From the NCBI GenBank assembly GCA_964487255.1, contig CAZAQV010000005.1, positions 62,001 to 126,000 of the forward strand: DNA of 64,000 nt, read 5' to 3'. Positions 45,892-53,907 of the stretch are shown piece after piece; positions within the stretch are counted from its first letter, which is position 1, and each line of letters begins with the position of its first letter. The DNA comes from CAZAQV01 sp964487255. GTDB taxonomy: Bacteria > Myxococcota_A > Polyangia > Polyangiales > CAZAQV01. The notes under the pieces were generated by a model. It was not told where the DNA came from, searched no databases, and worked only from the letters and a program-made list of their open reading frames with translations. Both the position numbers and the translations under genes were made by a program.

Positions 45892-46443
45892 CTACCAATC
45901 CCCTGTGTCGATGAAGCAGGCGCCATCGCATCGGTCACGCACGGAGACACAACGCTCAGGTTGATCGGGGTCGAACCCATCACCGACGCTGGCATAGAGC
46001 TGCACGGTTTTTGTTCCATCCGAATGGGTACACGAAAAGAGCGCAGGCTCGCGAGAGCCCACATTGTAGCCAACGAATGCGACCGTGGTTCGACTTCCGG
46101 ACGCATGCTCGGGAATCGCGACGGGCTCTCCTATGGCGAACGCACACATGTCGGCGTCGTAACGCCAGTCCATCCAAGACGCCTCGATCGAGGGCGGCGC
46201 TTGGCCAGCATTGAGCGCAGTCCAGATCGTATCGCAGCCTGTATCGCCGTCGGCGACCCAGACCAGCCCACGATCGGTATTAATAATGTGTTTGTCGTCG
46301 CGAAACTCCACGTAGAGCTGCCCTTTGAGGTCGTGCGTCCGGCCGGTCCCGCCATCTGCCGTTGTTTCTGCATTGGCGTCATGCCCCGACGAACAAGCGC
46401 CGACCAAGAGCAGCGGACAAACGAATCCTATCCAAAATTTCAT
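45892..46443 (-). CDS. IINT-family lipoprotein, member A
   Basis: 183 residues. Signal peptide with lipobox LVGAC. The core has DDKHIINTDRGLVWVADGD, WMDWRYDADMCAFAIGEP, TVAFVGYNVGSREPALFSC and RCVSVRDRCDGACFIDT, closest to the members at 45272 and 47349 (subtype A). The short linker after the lipobox is Thr/Gly-rich. About 157 bp separates it from the upstream subtype B gene at 46601, so this pair is less tightly coupled than the pair at 47349/47897. Function unknown. Confidence 0.78.
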   Translation of the reverse strand: MKFWIGFVCPLLLVGACSSGHDANAETTADGGTGRTHDLKGQLYVEFRDDKHIINTDRGLVWVADGDTGCDTIWTALNAGQAPPSIEASWMDWRYDADMCAFAIGEPVAIPEHASGSRTTVAFVGYNVGSREPALFSCTHSDGTKTVQLYASVGDGFDPDQPERCVSVRDRCDGACFIDTGDW

Positions 46444-46600
46444 CAGACCATCCCTTCCGGCGTGTTCGCTCAGAGCGAGACGAAGACGCCGACCGTTATA
46501 CGGCCGGCGCCCCGGATGGTTCCGAATAGCTGCAATCAGTCGTATGTTACGGGATCGAGGTCCGATGCGGTTCGTCAGCGTTGAGGCCGTTGGCCCGCGC

Positions 46601-47212
46601 TCAGCGTGTCGTTGTCTGGCAGCGCTCGGAAATCGTCGGGTATCGGCTCAGCTCGTTCCGGTCGAATCCGTCGAGAGGTATAATATGTAGATTGACCGAA
46701 TCCGTCGGTGTGATCTGTAGGCAACTCCAAAGCGAGGGGTCGCGAGCACCCTCGTCGTAACCCACAACAGAGACGGTCGCCCTCTGGTATACCGGTACAG
46801 CAATCTGCGGGCCCTCCCCGAGAAGCTCATTTCCCCAGTCGTCGTATGCCCTATCGAAGAACGCACAAAGGTCGGCATCGGATTGCCAACGAAGGGCACG
46901 ATGTTCGATCTTGGTGTTCGGGTTGCTGAAGTCACTCCCCTCAACAACGGCGAGGTGGTCCGTGCAGTCGAAGGTGGTGTCGCTAATCAGAGCACGCATG
47001 CGCTCGGTGTTGATGATGTGTCTGTCGTCGCGAAACTCGAGCAAAAGCCTTCCCTCAAGCCCACTTTCGCCATCGGCGTTCTCTGTCTCGAGTCCACCGT
47101 CGGTGTTGCTCGGGACGCCAGTCTGGTCCACCTCGTCGCGTGGGCCGTGGTGTTGCGGTGAAAGACAACCCGCGAGGAGCAGCGGGCAAACAAAACCAAT
47201 CCAAAATTTCAT
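46601..47212 (-). CDS. IINT-family lipoprotein, member B
   Basis: 203 residues from ATG 47212. Lipobox LLAGC, then SPQHHGPRDE, a motif identical in part to the members at 47349 and 47897. Core: DDRHIINTERMRALISD, LRWQSDADLCAFF, VSVVGYDEGARDPSLWSC and a tail RYPTISERCQ. It shares with 47897 the W-Q-S-D-A-D-L-C and G-W/D-W-G-N features (subtype B), which differ from subtype A. The upstream 46 bp (47214-47259) are identical to those upstream of 47897. Confidence 0.78.
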   Translation of the reverse strand: MKFWIGFVCPLLLAGCLSPQHHGPRDEVDQTGVPSNTDGGLETENADGESGLEGRLLLEFRDDRHIINTERMRALISDTTFDCTDHLAVVEGSDFSNPNTKIEHRALRWQSDADLCAFFDRAYDDWGNELLGEGPQIAVPVYQRATVSVVGYDEGARDPSLWSCLQITPTDSVNLHIIPLDGFDRNELSRYPTISERCQTTTR

Positions 47213-47213
47213 C

Positions 47214-47259
47214 GAATCTTCCCTTCCAGCGCTAGCACATGCGCGCATCCTAGACTTGT
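47214..47259 (-). promoter_or_regulatory. 46-bp leader identical to 48520-48565
   Basis: The segment just before the start of the subtype B gene at 46601 is identical over 46 bp to 48520-48565 before the other subtype B gene. On the minus strand it holds a GGAAGGGAAG ribosome-binding site just before the ATG and a TAGGAT box that could be a -10 element. Identity over this length supports recent duplication. Confidence 0.55.
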
Positions 47260-47294
47260 CGCGAGCCAGCGGAGATTACGAGTCCATCGAAAGA

Positions 47295-47310
47295 AAAGGC
47301 ACAACCCTTT
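47295..47310 (-). terminator. Weak hairpin, possible terminator after IINT member A'
   Basis: AAAGG-6 nt-CCTTT, read from the minus strand followed by TTCTTTC. The stem is only 5 bp. It lies 39 bp after the stop of the 47349 gene, so termination before the next IINT gene is possible but weakly supported. Confidence 0.3.
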
Positions 47311-47348
47311 GAAAATATGCAAAAAAGAGCGAATCATCGTTTGTGGAT

Positions 47349-47900
47349 CTAGCGGATCTCGGTGTCGACTTCGCACCTGCCACCGCAGCGCTCGCTCACG
47401 GACAGACACCGACCTGGAGCGTAGGGGTCGAAGCCCTCCATAATGTAACCGACGAGCTGCAGCGCATCGGTCGAAGCATCCTGTTTGCAGCTGAAGATTG
47501 AGGGCTCGCGATAGTCGATGTTGTAGCCAACAAAAGCGACCGTCGCCTGTTCGCGCAAAGGGATGGCAACGGGCTCTGCGGAGCCGAACTCACACATGTC
47601 TGCGTCGTGACGCCAGTCGATCCAGGCTTCGTCCAGCAAGTTTGGCCATTGCCGGGTGGCTGAGACCGACGCTGAAACCACATCACAGCCCGTGTCAGCG
47701 TCGACGATCAACACCAGCCCACGATCGGTGTTGATGATGTGCTTGTCGCTACGAAACTCGACGGAGAGGGCCCCTTCAAGGTCGCTTACGTGGTTGCTCC
47801 CGCCATCACTGCTGTCGGCGCGTGGGCCGTGGTGTTGCGGTGAAAGACAACCCGCGAGGAGTAGCGGGCAAAGGAAACCAAGAACAGTTCGGATGCTCAT
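47349..47900 (-). CDS. IINT-family lipoprotein, member A'
   Basis: 183 residues from ATG 47900, which overlaps the stop of the subtype B gene at 47897 (ATGA). Lipobox LLAGC then SPQHHGPRAD. Core: SDKHIINTDRGLVLIVD, WIDWRHDADMCEF, TVAFVGYNIDYREPSIFSC and RCLSVSERCGGRCEVDT. This is subtype A; with 47897 it forms a coupled B-A pair. The frame also opens at an upstream GTG-type codon, but only this start places the lipobox correctly. Confidence 0.78.
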   Translation of the reverse strand: MSIRTVLGFLCPLLLAGCLSPQHHGPRADSSDGGSNHVSDLEGALSVEFRSDKHIINTDRGLVLIVDADTGCDVVSASVSATRQWPNLLDEAWIDWRHDADMCEFGSAEPVAIPLREQATVAFVGYNIDYREPSIFSCKQDASTDALQLVGYIMEGFDPYAPGRCLSVSERCGGRCEVDTEIR

Positions 47901-48517
47901 CGAAGCTCCGCTTCGCATCGGGTCGAGAAGGTGCTCCAGCGGTCCGCCTCGTTGGGGTCAAAACCCTCGCCGGGGCTTGGCCGCAGCTGCAGTTCATGGG
48001 TTGTGGCCATGTTCACGCAGCCAAAGAAGGACGGCTTGGAGTTCTCTGCGTCGTAGCCAATTACAGCAACACTTGCTTGTTCGTAGTACGGCACCGGAAC
48101 TTCAATGGTGGCTGCACCCTCTGCTGCGTTGCCCCACCCGCCGTTAACTTGATACGCGTACTTGCACAGGCTGGCGTCTGATTGCCAAAGAACGGGGTCG
48201 TTCGGTTGCGAATCGTAAGATTCGAGCAAGCCTGTTTCGACGAGGGTGCTCAACCGAACACACGCTCCCGGTTCGGCGACCAGCGTCCGCAAGCGTTGGG
48301 TGTTGATGATCTGTCTTTCGGTCTTGACCGTCAGCCAAAGCGATTCAGACAGGAGCCCTGAAGCTTCCGCGTGAGCGTGTGTAGCGCCATCGGTTCCGTT
48401 GTCGTTGGTTGCGGCTTCCGTTCCGCCGTCACTGCTGTCGTCGCGTGGGCCGTGGTGCTGCGGCGAAAAACACCCCGCGAACAGCAGCGTACACGCAATA
48501 CATTTCCAAGCGTTCAT
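47897..48517 (-). CDS. IINT-family lipoprotein, member B'
   Basis: 206 residues from ATG 48517. Signal peptide with lipobox LFAGC then SPQHHGPRDD. Core: TERQIINTQRLRTLVAE, LWQSDASLCKYAYQ, GGWGNAAEG, VAVIGYDAENSKPSFFGC and RWSTFSTRCEAELR. The family motif reads QIINT here. It overlaps the next gene by ATGA. The preceding 46 bp are shared with member B at 46601. No catalytic residues are evident; a ligand-binding or adhesion role is possible. Confidence 0.76.
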   Translation of the reverse strand: MNAWKCIACTLLFAGCFSPQHHGPRDDSSDGGTEAATNDNGTDGATHAHAEASGLLSESLWLTVKTERQIINTQRLRTLVAEPGACVRLSTLVETGLLESYDSQPNDPVLWQSDASLCKYAYQVNGGWGNAAEGAATIEVPVPYYEQASVAVIGYDAENSKPSFFGCVNMATTHELQLRPSPGEGFDPNEADRWSTFSTRCEAELR

Positions 48518-48519
48518 TT

Positions 48520-48565
48520 GAATCTTCCCTTCCAGCGCTAGCACATGCGCGCATCCTAGACTTGT
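48520..48565 (-). promoter_or_regulatory. 46-bp leader identical to 47214-47259
   Basis: Second copy of the leader described at 47214. Together with the B-A gene order it indicates duplication of a unit that included promoter, ribosome-binding site and both genes. Confidence 0.55.
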
Positions 48566-48607
48566 GGCCGACCACCGCGGAGTACGAAAAGCGCTGCAGA
48601 AAAACCG

Positions 48608-49477
48608 CTACTGGCCGAGATCGTTCAGAAAAAGACTCTTCGGGTAGCGCGCTTCGAAGGCGTCGAGCCGCTCCTCGGCGGCGAGCTCCTGTCCGCTCTG
48701 GCGCAGCAGGCGAATCCACATCGCTTCGCGCTCCTCGCGCAAGAGCCCGTTCGGGTATTCGCTTTCGTGCTCGCGAAGTGCGCTTCGGGCTTGCTCGGTG
48801 CGACCGCGGTCGAGCGCACCTTGCGCGACGTCGAGAATTCGGCGCTCCTGCACGAGCCTTGAACGCCCCCGTGCGGGAGCGTGGTTCTTCGGCGCGCGAA
48901 GCGCGCGGCCTTGGTGATTTGCGGCGGGCGTCTGCACGCCCTGTTCAACCTCGGCGGTGGCTTGCTGCTCGATCGACTCGTTTGCCGGCGGGTTTTCGAG
49001 GGTGGGTGCCTCGGGCGGGTCGGCTGGCTCGGGCCTTGACACAACCTCGCGTTTCTCGGAGATAGATTCGCGCAGCTCCTTCGCGGAAGCTTCGTGGCGG
49101 GCCTGCTCGACACGCACCCCCGCCTGGTAGCCGCCCACGCTGCCGAGCACGAGAGCGCCAGCAACAGCGCCGGCGAGCTGGATCGTTGACCACGATGAAA
49201 CCGCCGACAGGGAACCCACGGCCGTCGTAGCTCCTGGGTTCGTGAGCGCTGAACTCGCACCTGAACTGGCCGCAGCACCTGCTGTGCCGCCTACGGGAGG
49301 GCTGCCGCTGCCCTGCGAGCCGCCGTCTCCACTTGGACCGTCGTCTCCGCCGGGTCCGCCCAGTTGGGTGCTGATTTTCGACCAAAGCGCGTCGACCGCG
49401 TTCCCTCCCGGCAAGGGGCGCTGCCGCTCAGCGCTGTAGAGTTCTTGCAGAGACTCGGGTAGATCGTTCTTCGTCAC
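48608..49477 (-). CDS. Membrane protein downstream of ECF sigma factor, possible anti-sigma
   Basis: 289 residues. A Gly/Ser/Ala-rich N-terminal region, one transmembrane helix (about 97-117, LAGAVAGALVLGSVGG), and a helical, TPR-like C-terminal part ending with EERLDAFEARYPKSLFLNDLGQ. It overlaps the sigma gene by four bases and so is translated with it, which is typical of membrane anti-sigma partners. No zinc-finger anti-sigma motif (HxxxCxxC) is visible, so the role is inferred from context. Confidence 0.7.
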   Translation of the reverse strand: MTKNDLPESLQELYSAERQRPLPGGNAVDALWSKISTQLGGPGGDDGPSGDGGSQGSGSPPVGGTAGAAASSGASSALTNPGATTAVGSLSAVSSWSTIQLAGAVAGALVLGSVGGYQAGVRVEQARHEASAKELRESISEKREVVSRPEPADPPEAPTLENPPANESIEQQATAEVEQGVQTPAANHQGRALRAPKNHAPARGRSRLVQERRILDVAQGALDRGRTEQARSALREHESEYPNGLLREEREAMWIRLLRQSGQELAAEERLDAFEARYPKSLFLNDLGQ

Positions 49478-50046
49478 AGCGACAGCTCCTTGGTCGTATG
49501 GGCTTGCGCCAGTTCACTCAGTCTTTTGCGCGCTGTGTGCAGGCGTGAGTAGATCGTCGTGGGCGGCGTCTCGAGTGTCTCCGCGATCGTTTTGACCTCC
49601 AGTTGCTCGAGGTCGTGCAGCACAAGAACCGAGCGCTGCTTCCAGTCCAGTTCATCGAGAAGCGACATCAAAAAAGCACGGCGTTCCTTGTCGATGTGGG
49701 CTTGCTCGGGCGTTTGGGAGCATGGCGGTTCGGGCACCTCCGCGCGCGGGCTTTCGTATTGATTTCGGTGAAGGCGTCGGTGGTTGGAGGCGCAGCGGTA
49801 GGCAAATGCGTAGAGCCAAGGCCGTGCCGGTTTGTCGGGATCGTAGCTCGCGAACTTTTGGTGGACGCGCACGAAAACCTCTTGCGCCACATCTTCGCGC
49901 TCGCGCTCGGGGATGCCGAAGCGAGCCAGAAGTCGCAATACATACGGTGCTTCTTTGCGGAAGATCTTCTCAAAGGTCGGGACATCGGCAGGCACGCTGT
50001 GAAGAGCTTGTATCGAACCCGGTGTTGTTACGAAGAAATAGAACAT
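49474..50046 (-). CDS. ECF-type RNA polymerase sigma factor
   Basis: 190 residues. Region 2 spans EREREDVAQEVFVRVHQKFASYD with RPWLYAFAYRCASNHRR, and region 4 is the helix-turn-helix LKTIAETLETPPTTIYSRLHTARKRL (regions identified by motif, about residues 25-95 and 130-185). It lacks regions 1 and 3, as ECF factors do. Its GTG/ATG start lies 12 bp after the preceding barrel gene. The coupled membrane protein at 48608 suggests envelope-stress control; its target promoters are not identified. Confidence 0.88.
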   Translation of the reverse strand: MFYFFVTTPGSIQALHSVPADVPTFEKIFRKEAPYVLRLLARFGIPEREREDVAQEVFVRVHQKFASYDPDKPARPWLYAFAYRCASNHRRLHRNQYESPRAEVPEPPCSQTPEQAHIDKERRAFLMSLLDELDWKQRSVLVLHDLEQLEVKTIAETLETPPTTIYSRLHTARKRLSELAQAHTTKELSL

Positions 50047-50058
50047 CGTGTTGGGTGC

Positions 50059-51045
50059 TTACTCGATCAGGTACCCGATCTCGGCGCCCAGTCCGGCACT
50101 GACGATCGGCATCGCCCACACTTGTGAGCCTGCGACGTGGATAGTGGGGCGCACGATCGACGCCTGTACACCGAGCCAGGGCCGAATGAAGAAGTTCTCT
50201 CCCAGCGCAAAGTGCAGTTGCGGGCGCAGTCCCAGGGTCATCATAGTCGAAAGGCGCTCGGAATCTGCTTCGACGTTCGGCACCGAGGCGCTCAGAACGC
50301 CGAGATCCAACGCGGCGCAAAGCCGAAGCGGGTCACGAATGTAGCAGGCGCTCAGGCTTCCCAGAAGCAGGGTGGCTTGCGCACGGTCGCCCGAGTCGAG
50401 AATTGTCACCTCGGGCTGCAGGCCGGCCATGAGGGTGAGGCCAAGCGAAAAAAGCTTTCCTTGGGCTGCCACGCCGAGTGTGCCGCCCACCGTGCCGCCT
50501 GGTGCACGGCCTAGGGATAACCACGGTCCGAGTGCAAGGCTCCAGCGAACCGGCGCTGAGGTATCGTCTTCGATGTCGTTGGCAGAAAGGGTCGGTGGCT
50601 CCTCCGGCCAGGGCGGGGGTGTTGGTGGTGGCAGAGGGGGTGGCGTTGCGGGGTCATCTCGTTCTGAGCTTGCGTCGGAGGCTTCGCTCGTCAGCAGGGA
50701 TGCTGCTGTCAGCGCCAGTGCTTCGACCAAGGCGTCGCATTCTTGCGGACCGACCTCGAGCGTCCTTTCTCCCAGAACCTCGCCGTCTCGGCTGAGCAAG
50801 CGCATCGTTCCTCGTAGGCGTGCTTCGCCGCGCGCGACCTCTACGGTTGTGGGGCGTTTTGCGTCGGGAAACTGCGCGCCTGTGCGTGCCTGAACGAGCA
50901 TAATGAAGGCCGCCTCATCGGGACACCCGGCGGGCGCTTGATATTGAAGCGCCGGAAGTGGTTGCGTCTGCGCTCGGGCGGCTCCAGGAAGCGACAAGCC
51001 GCTCCATAGCAGCGCCGCGAGCACAATGGGTCGCACGATCGACAC
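50059..51045 (-). CDS. Secreted outer-membrane-type protein next to ECF sigma
   Basis: 328 residues with a signal peptide ending at ARAQ. An early motif PAGCPDEAAF is common in myxobacterial outer-membrane proteins that neighbour ECF sigma genes. A Pro-rich linker (PPPLPPPTPPPWPEEPP) follows, then alternating strands (for example TVGGTLGVAAQGKLFSLGLTLMAG) to the end, suggesting a barrel of about eight strands; the C-terminus is Leu-Ile-Glu instead of Phe. The triad with the sigma factor and membrane protein is probably one operon. Confidence 0.75.
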   Translation of the reverse strand: MSIVRPIVLAALLWSGLSLPGAARAQTQPLPALQYQAPAGCPDEAAFIMLVQARTGAQFPDAKRPTTVEVARGEARLRGTMRLLSRDGEVLGERTLEVGPQECDALVEALALTAASLLTSEASDASSERDDPATPPPLPPPTPPPWPEEPPTLSANDIEDDTSAPVRWSLALGPWLSLGRAPGGTVGGTLGVAAQGKLFSLGLTLMAGLQPEVTILDSGDRAQATLLLGSLSACYIRDPLRLCAALDLGVLSASVPNVEADSERLSTMMTLGLRPQLHFALGENFFIRPWLGVQASIVRPTIHVAGSQVWAMPIVSAGLGAEIGYLIE

Positions 51046-51123
51046 GAGCGATCATCTAGCACACCAGCGTATTCTTGACCGACGGCGCCGGGTGAGCGCG
51101 TTGTGTGCCTATGCGTGCAGGAG

Positions 51124-51645
51124 CTATCGCGCGCAGCGCGCCTCGAAGCTCTCGTAGCGGGCGGGCTCATCGGGGTCGAAGCCGGAGCCCGTGGCCAAAT
51201 CGAATCTCTCGGAGGTTGTGTGGGTGCCGTTGATACAAGCCGTCAGTGTCGGCGCTGTCGCGCCTTCATCATAGCCAACGAAGGCCATCGTGGTAACGGG
51301 TGGAAGGTTGTCGATGGCAAGGACCGTGGAGACCCGCGTTGCGTTTCCGTCGTAGTAGCCGCACACGTCCCGATCGATGTGCAAGACGAGCCTGTCTTCG
51401 AGGGCGGCTGGGGGCGCAGCCGACAGTTTGGCGTTCTCCGTGATGCTCTCATGGAACGTCAGGCAAGAAGTGCCTTCGTCGAGAAGCAGGAACTTTCCTC
51501 GCTCAGCGTTGATGAGATGTTTCTCTGTTTGAACGACGAAGGTGTAGAGGGCCTCTGTCCTGATGCTGCATCCGCCGAATGTGAACAAGAGCACCGGGAG
51601 GAGTCTTTGCAACCCCGATGCTGCAATCAATTTCAAATTCTCCAT
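51124..51645 (-). CDS. Divergent IINT-family lipoprotein, member C
   Basis: 173 residues from ATG 51645. Signal peptide with lipobox-like FTFGGCSIR. It keeps the core in altered form: EKHLINAERGKFLLLDEG, LHIDRDVCGYYDGN, TMAFVGYDEGATAPTLTAC and FDPDEPARYESFEARCAR. Subtypes A and B are closer to each other than to this one. It lies on the other side of the ECF sigma cluster, 3 kb from the array, which suggests the family is older than the tandem duplications. Confidence 0.7.
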   Translation of the reverse strand: MENLKLIAASGLQRLLPVLLFTFGGCSIRTEALYTFVVQTEKHLINAERGKFLLLDEGTSCLTFHESITENAKLSAAPPAALEDRLVLHIDRDVCGYYDGNATRVSTVLAIDNLPPVTTMAFVGYDEGATAPTLTACINGTHTTSERFDLATGSGFDPDEPARYESFEARCAR

Positions 51646-52117
51646 AGCGGTTACACGGCCGACGTGCTCCAAAGTTCCGGCCCGCGTACACGGTAGTTGG
51701 GCAAAGCTGCGAGTCCGGACGTGCTCGAGTGGCGTGTGCTTGAGCCGTGTGTGTTGCGATCGACCTTGTAACAGCGTGTGCGCGCCTGTTTAACGGCTGA
51801 AGGCGCCGAGGTCGATGGGCTATGCGCCCAGGCGCTTGGCTAGGGGCCAAGCAGGTCCTACGTGCAGGCAGGATCGGTCGTCGCTTCACAGCCAAGGGAC
51901 TCAAAGGCATCCGCGCACGTCGTAATCTCGGCATTGGTGGCCGCTGCACAAATCTCGTCACTGGCGGTGGCGGCGGAAGTGTGGGTCGTATCCGCATCAA
52001 CACGGCGAAAGCTGCGCAGGGCTGCCTTTGCAGTGGCGATTTGTCGCCGGAGCCCTCCTTCGGCTCGCTGGCCAACGAGTAACACGGCTGGCCAACGACT
52101 AACTGGCCAACGACTGA
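51646..52117. other. Intergenic spacer (472 bp) with tandem 14-mer and doubtful ORF
   Basis: Near its right end (about 52068-52116) the sequence CTGGCCAACGA(C/G)T occurs three times in direct orientation. A minus-strand reading frame at 51858-52085 is listed separately. Nothing else stands out. Confidence 0.5.
51858..52085 (-). CDS. Doubtful Cys-containing short ORF
   Basis: 75 codons starting at GTG 52085, inside the tandem repeat. The C-terminal half (EICAAATNAEITTCADAFESLGC, split by Cys) resembles the helical Cys-pair tails of some surface lipoproteins in this group, but there is no signal peptide. It may be a truncated remnant of such a gene. Confidence 0.3.
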   Translation of the reverse strand: MLLVGQRAEGGLRRQIATAKAALRSFRRVDADTTHTSAATASDEICAAATNAEITTCADAFESLGCEATTDPACT

Positions 52118-52882
52118 TTAGCCGAGCAGGTCGCGGATCGGGGGAAGCCCGTAGGCCCTGGCGGAGGAGCGCGCGGCTGGGTCGAGTTCGGCGACGATTT
52201 GCCTCGCCTCGTCAGCCTGGCCGAGCTGTTTGAGCGCGGCCGCATGATAGAGCCGAAGCTGCAGTTGCAAGGAGGGAAACTCGGCGCATTGTCGACGAAC
52301 TTGGTTGATCTGCTCGAGCGCCTGTTCGCCATGCTCCTCTTGCAGCAGCATCGCTACCTCGAGAAGCTTCTCTTGCACGCCGAGCATCGGCGAGGCGCTG
52401 GCGGGCAACGTCGTAAGCAAGTTCCGCGCTTCATCGAGCTCGCCACGTCGTAGCGCTACCGTCGCCCGCGCGAGGCGCAGCGCAACACGCTCTTCGACAT
52501 TCGTTGGCGGTAGGTTGACTTCCAGGGAGGCGTCTGCAGCGTCGAGTTGGTCGTCGGCGCTGAGCAGTTCTGCCAAAGCGAGTCGGACGCGCAGAGCTCG
52601 CCCTTGCCACGCCTTGCCGCGGCGGCGCTCGGCTTGCGCAAGCGCCGCCCTGGCCTCGTCGATGGCTTCGGCGCGCGACCTTTGTTCAAGGCCGGCGCTC
52701 AGCCACCGTGCGATGTGGCGGTCGAGGGGATCTCCGCGTCGCCAAGTAAACCAGCCGAGGGCCAAAAAGGCGACCGCACCCAAAACGTAGGCCAGCCAAC
52801 CGAGGCCGAGGGGGCTGAGCAGTCGGTCGGCAATGATCATCAGCATGATGACGGAAATCGCGCGTAAGAGGCGTTGCAGCAT
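52118..52882 (-). CDS. Membrane protein with TPR-like C-terminal domain
   Basis: 254 residues. Two hydrophobic helices near the N-terminus (LRAISVIMLMIIADRLL and GWLAYVLGAVAFLALGWF) are followed by about 200 residues of Ala/Leu/Arg-rich helix pairs (for example LAQAERRRGKAWQGRALRVRL) that look like four to five TPR units. Scaffold or assembly role likely; no specific family. The hairpin repeat region lies directly upstream of its start. Confidence 0.7.
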   Translation of the reverse strand: MLQRLLRAISVIMLMIIADRLLSPLGLGWLAYVLGAVAFLALGWFTWRRGDPLDRHIARWLSAGLEQRSRAEAIDEARAALAQAERRRGKAWQGRALRVRLALAELLSADDQLDAADASLEVNLPPTNVEERVALRLARATVALRRGELDEARNLLTTLPASASPMLGVQEKLLEVAMLLQEEHGEQALEQINQVRRQCAEFPSLQLQLRLYHAAALKQLGQADEARQIVAELDPAARSSARAYGLPPIRDLLG

Positions 52883-52889
52883 GATTTAA

Positions 52890-53072
52890 GTCTCTTCACT
52901 AGCCTTTCGCTTCCAACCAGCGATTTGCAAGTCGCAAATCGGGTTACGCGAAAGAGCGTTCATCGCGGTCTTTTGGCTCTTCACTAGGCTTTGTTCCGAA
53001 ACAGCGATTTGCTTATAGCAAATCGGTTTCTCCCTCAAAGACCGTTCATCGCGGTCTTTTGGCTCTTCAAGT
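52890..53072. repeat. Two hairpin repeats (family H, copies 3 and 4)
   Basis: CGATTTGC-5 nt-GCAAATCG at 52921-52941 and again at 53005-53025, each with the shared flanks TCTTCACTAG and AAAGA-CGTTCATCGCGGTC. The two copies are direct repeats about 84 bp apart. They lie between fdhD and the TPR gene, both on the minus strand, so any transcript from fdhD would contain the hairpins. The family recurs near 58.98 kb and, with changed arm bases, near 0.75 kb. Confidence 0.75.
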
Positions 53073-53073
53073 C

Positions 53074-53907
53074 TCATACCTCCCCCGGCACCCATTGAGA
53101 CTCGATACGGTGGGCGTGGGTGTAGATATTGGCGCGGCCTTGGCGTGCGAAGCCGACGGCGCAGATTTGAAAGGCATCGGCGAGGTCGATGGCCAAGCTC
53201 GACGCCGCCGACACGCTGGCGACGATCGGCACGCGAAGGACGGCGGCTTTATGGATGATCTCAAACGAAAGCCGGCCGCTCACGACGAGCAGCCGTCCGG
53301 GTCCGAGTTCGCCTCGAAGGGCGCGGCCGATGAGTTTGTCGACGGCGTTGTGGCGTCCGATGTCCTCTGCGCAACCTAGGAGTGTGCCGTGCTCGTCGAA
53401 AAGTGCGGCGCCATGAACGCCGCCGGTCTTCTCGAAGAGCGGTTGGTGGTGCGGGAGTTCTGCCACGCATTGGAGCAAGACACGGAGTTCGACCCTCGCA
53501 TCGTCCGTGATCGCTTGTTCGCGAGCGAGTAAGTCGGCGATCGATTGTCGACCGCAGACCCCGCATGAAGAACTGACGAGCGACCCACGGCGCAAGCGTC
53601 GTTCGGGGTCGAGCGCCACGCCAGGGCCCGGCGAGACGTCGATCACGTTGCCGAAGCCCGCTTCTCCGGGCCGACCACAGTGCGCGACGGTTCCCACCTC
53701 GGCGGCGCTTTGGATCACGCCCTCCGCGCGTAAGAACCCGAGCGCCAAGTCGTGGTCTTGGCCCGGCGTGCGCATCGTTGTTGCCAGGGCATCGCCGGCC
53801 CAGCGGATTTCGAGCGGCGCCTCGACGAGCACGTTATCCCGACGAGCCCTTTGCCTACGGGCGTCGATTGCCACGATGGCACGCTCTGTGTAGCCGCGCG
53901 CGCTCAT
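53074..53907 (-). CDS. fdhD: Formate dehydrogenase accessory sulfurtransferase
   Basis: 277 residues from ATG 53907, which overlaps the stop of the propeller gene (ATGA). Diagnostic motifs are SSSCGVCG (Cys115 and Cys118, persulfide carriers), GGVHGAAL and EDIGRHNAVDKLIGR. FdhD moves sulfur from IscS to the molybdenum cofactor of formate dehydrogenase. No formate dehydrogenase gene is in the window, so it works with an enzyme encoded elsewhere. The C-terminal end ANIYTHAHRI is typical. Confidence 0.93.
   Translation of the reverse strand: MSARGYTERAIVAIDARRQRARRDNVLVEAPLEIRWAGDALATTMRTPGQDHDLALGFLRAEGVIQSAAEVGTVAHCGRPGEAGFGNVIDVSPGPGVALDPERRLRRGSLVSSSCGVCGRQSIADLLAREQAITDDARVELRVLLQCVAELPHHQPLFEKTGGVHGAALFDEHGTLLGCAEDIGRHNAVDKLIGRALRGELGPGRLLVVSGRLSFEIIHKAAVLRVPIVASVSAASSLAIDLADAFQICAVGFARQGRANIYTHAHRIESQWVPGEV

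Noticed and set aside
47656..48147. Plus-strand ORF of 163 residues opposite IINT members
   Set aside because: It lies opposite two genes that overlap by ATGA and share family motifs; no independent evidence.
51503..52075. Minus-strand ORF of 190 residues overlapping the diverged IINT gene start
   Set aside because: Arg/Pro-rich low-quality composition and conflict with a lipoprotein start that has family motifs.
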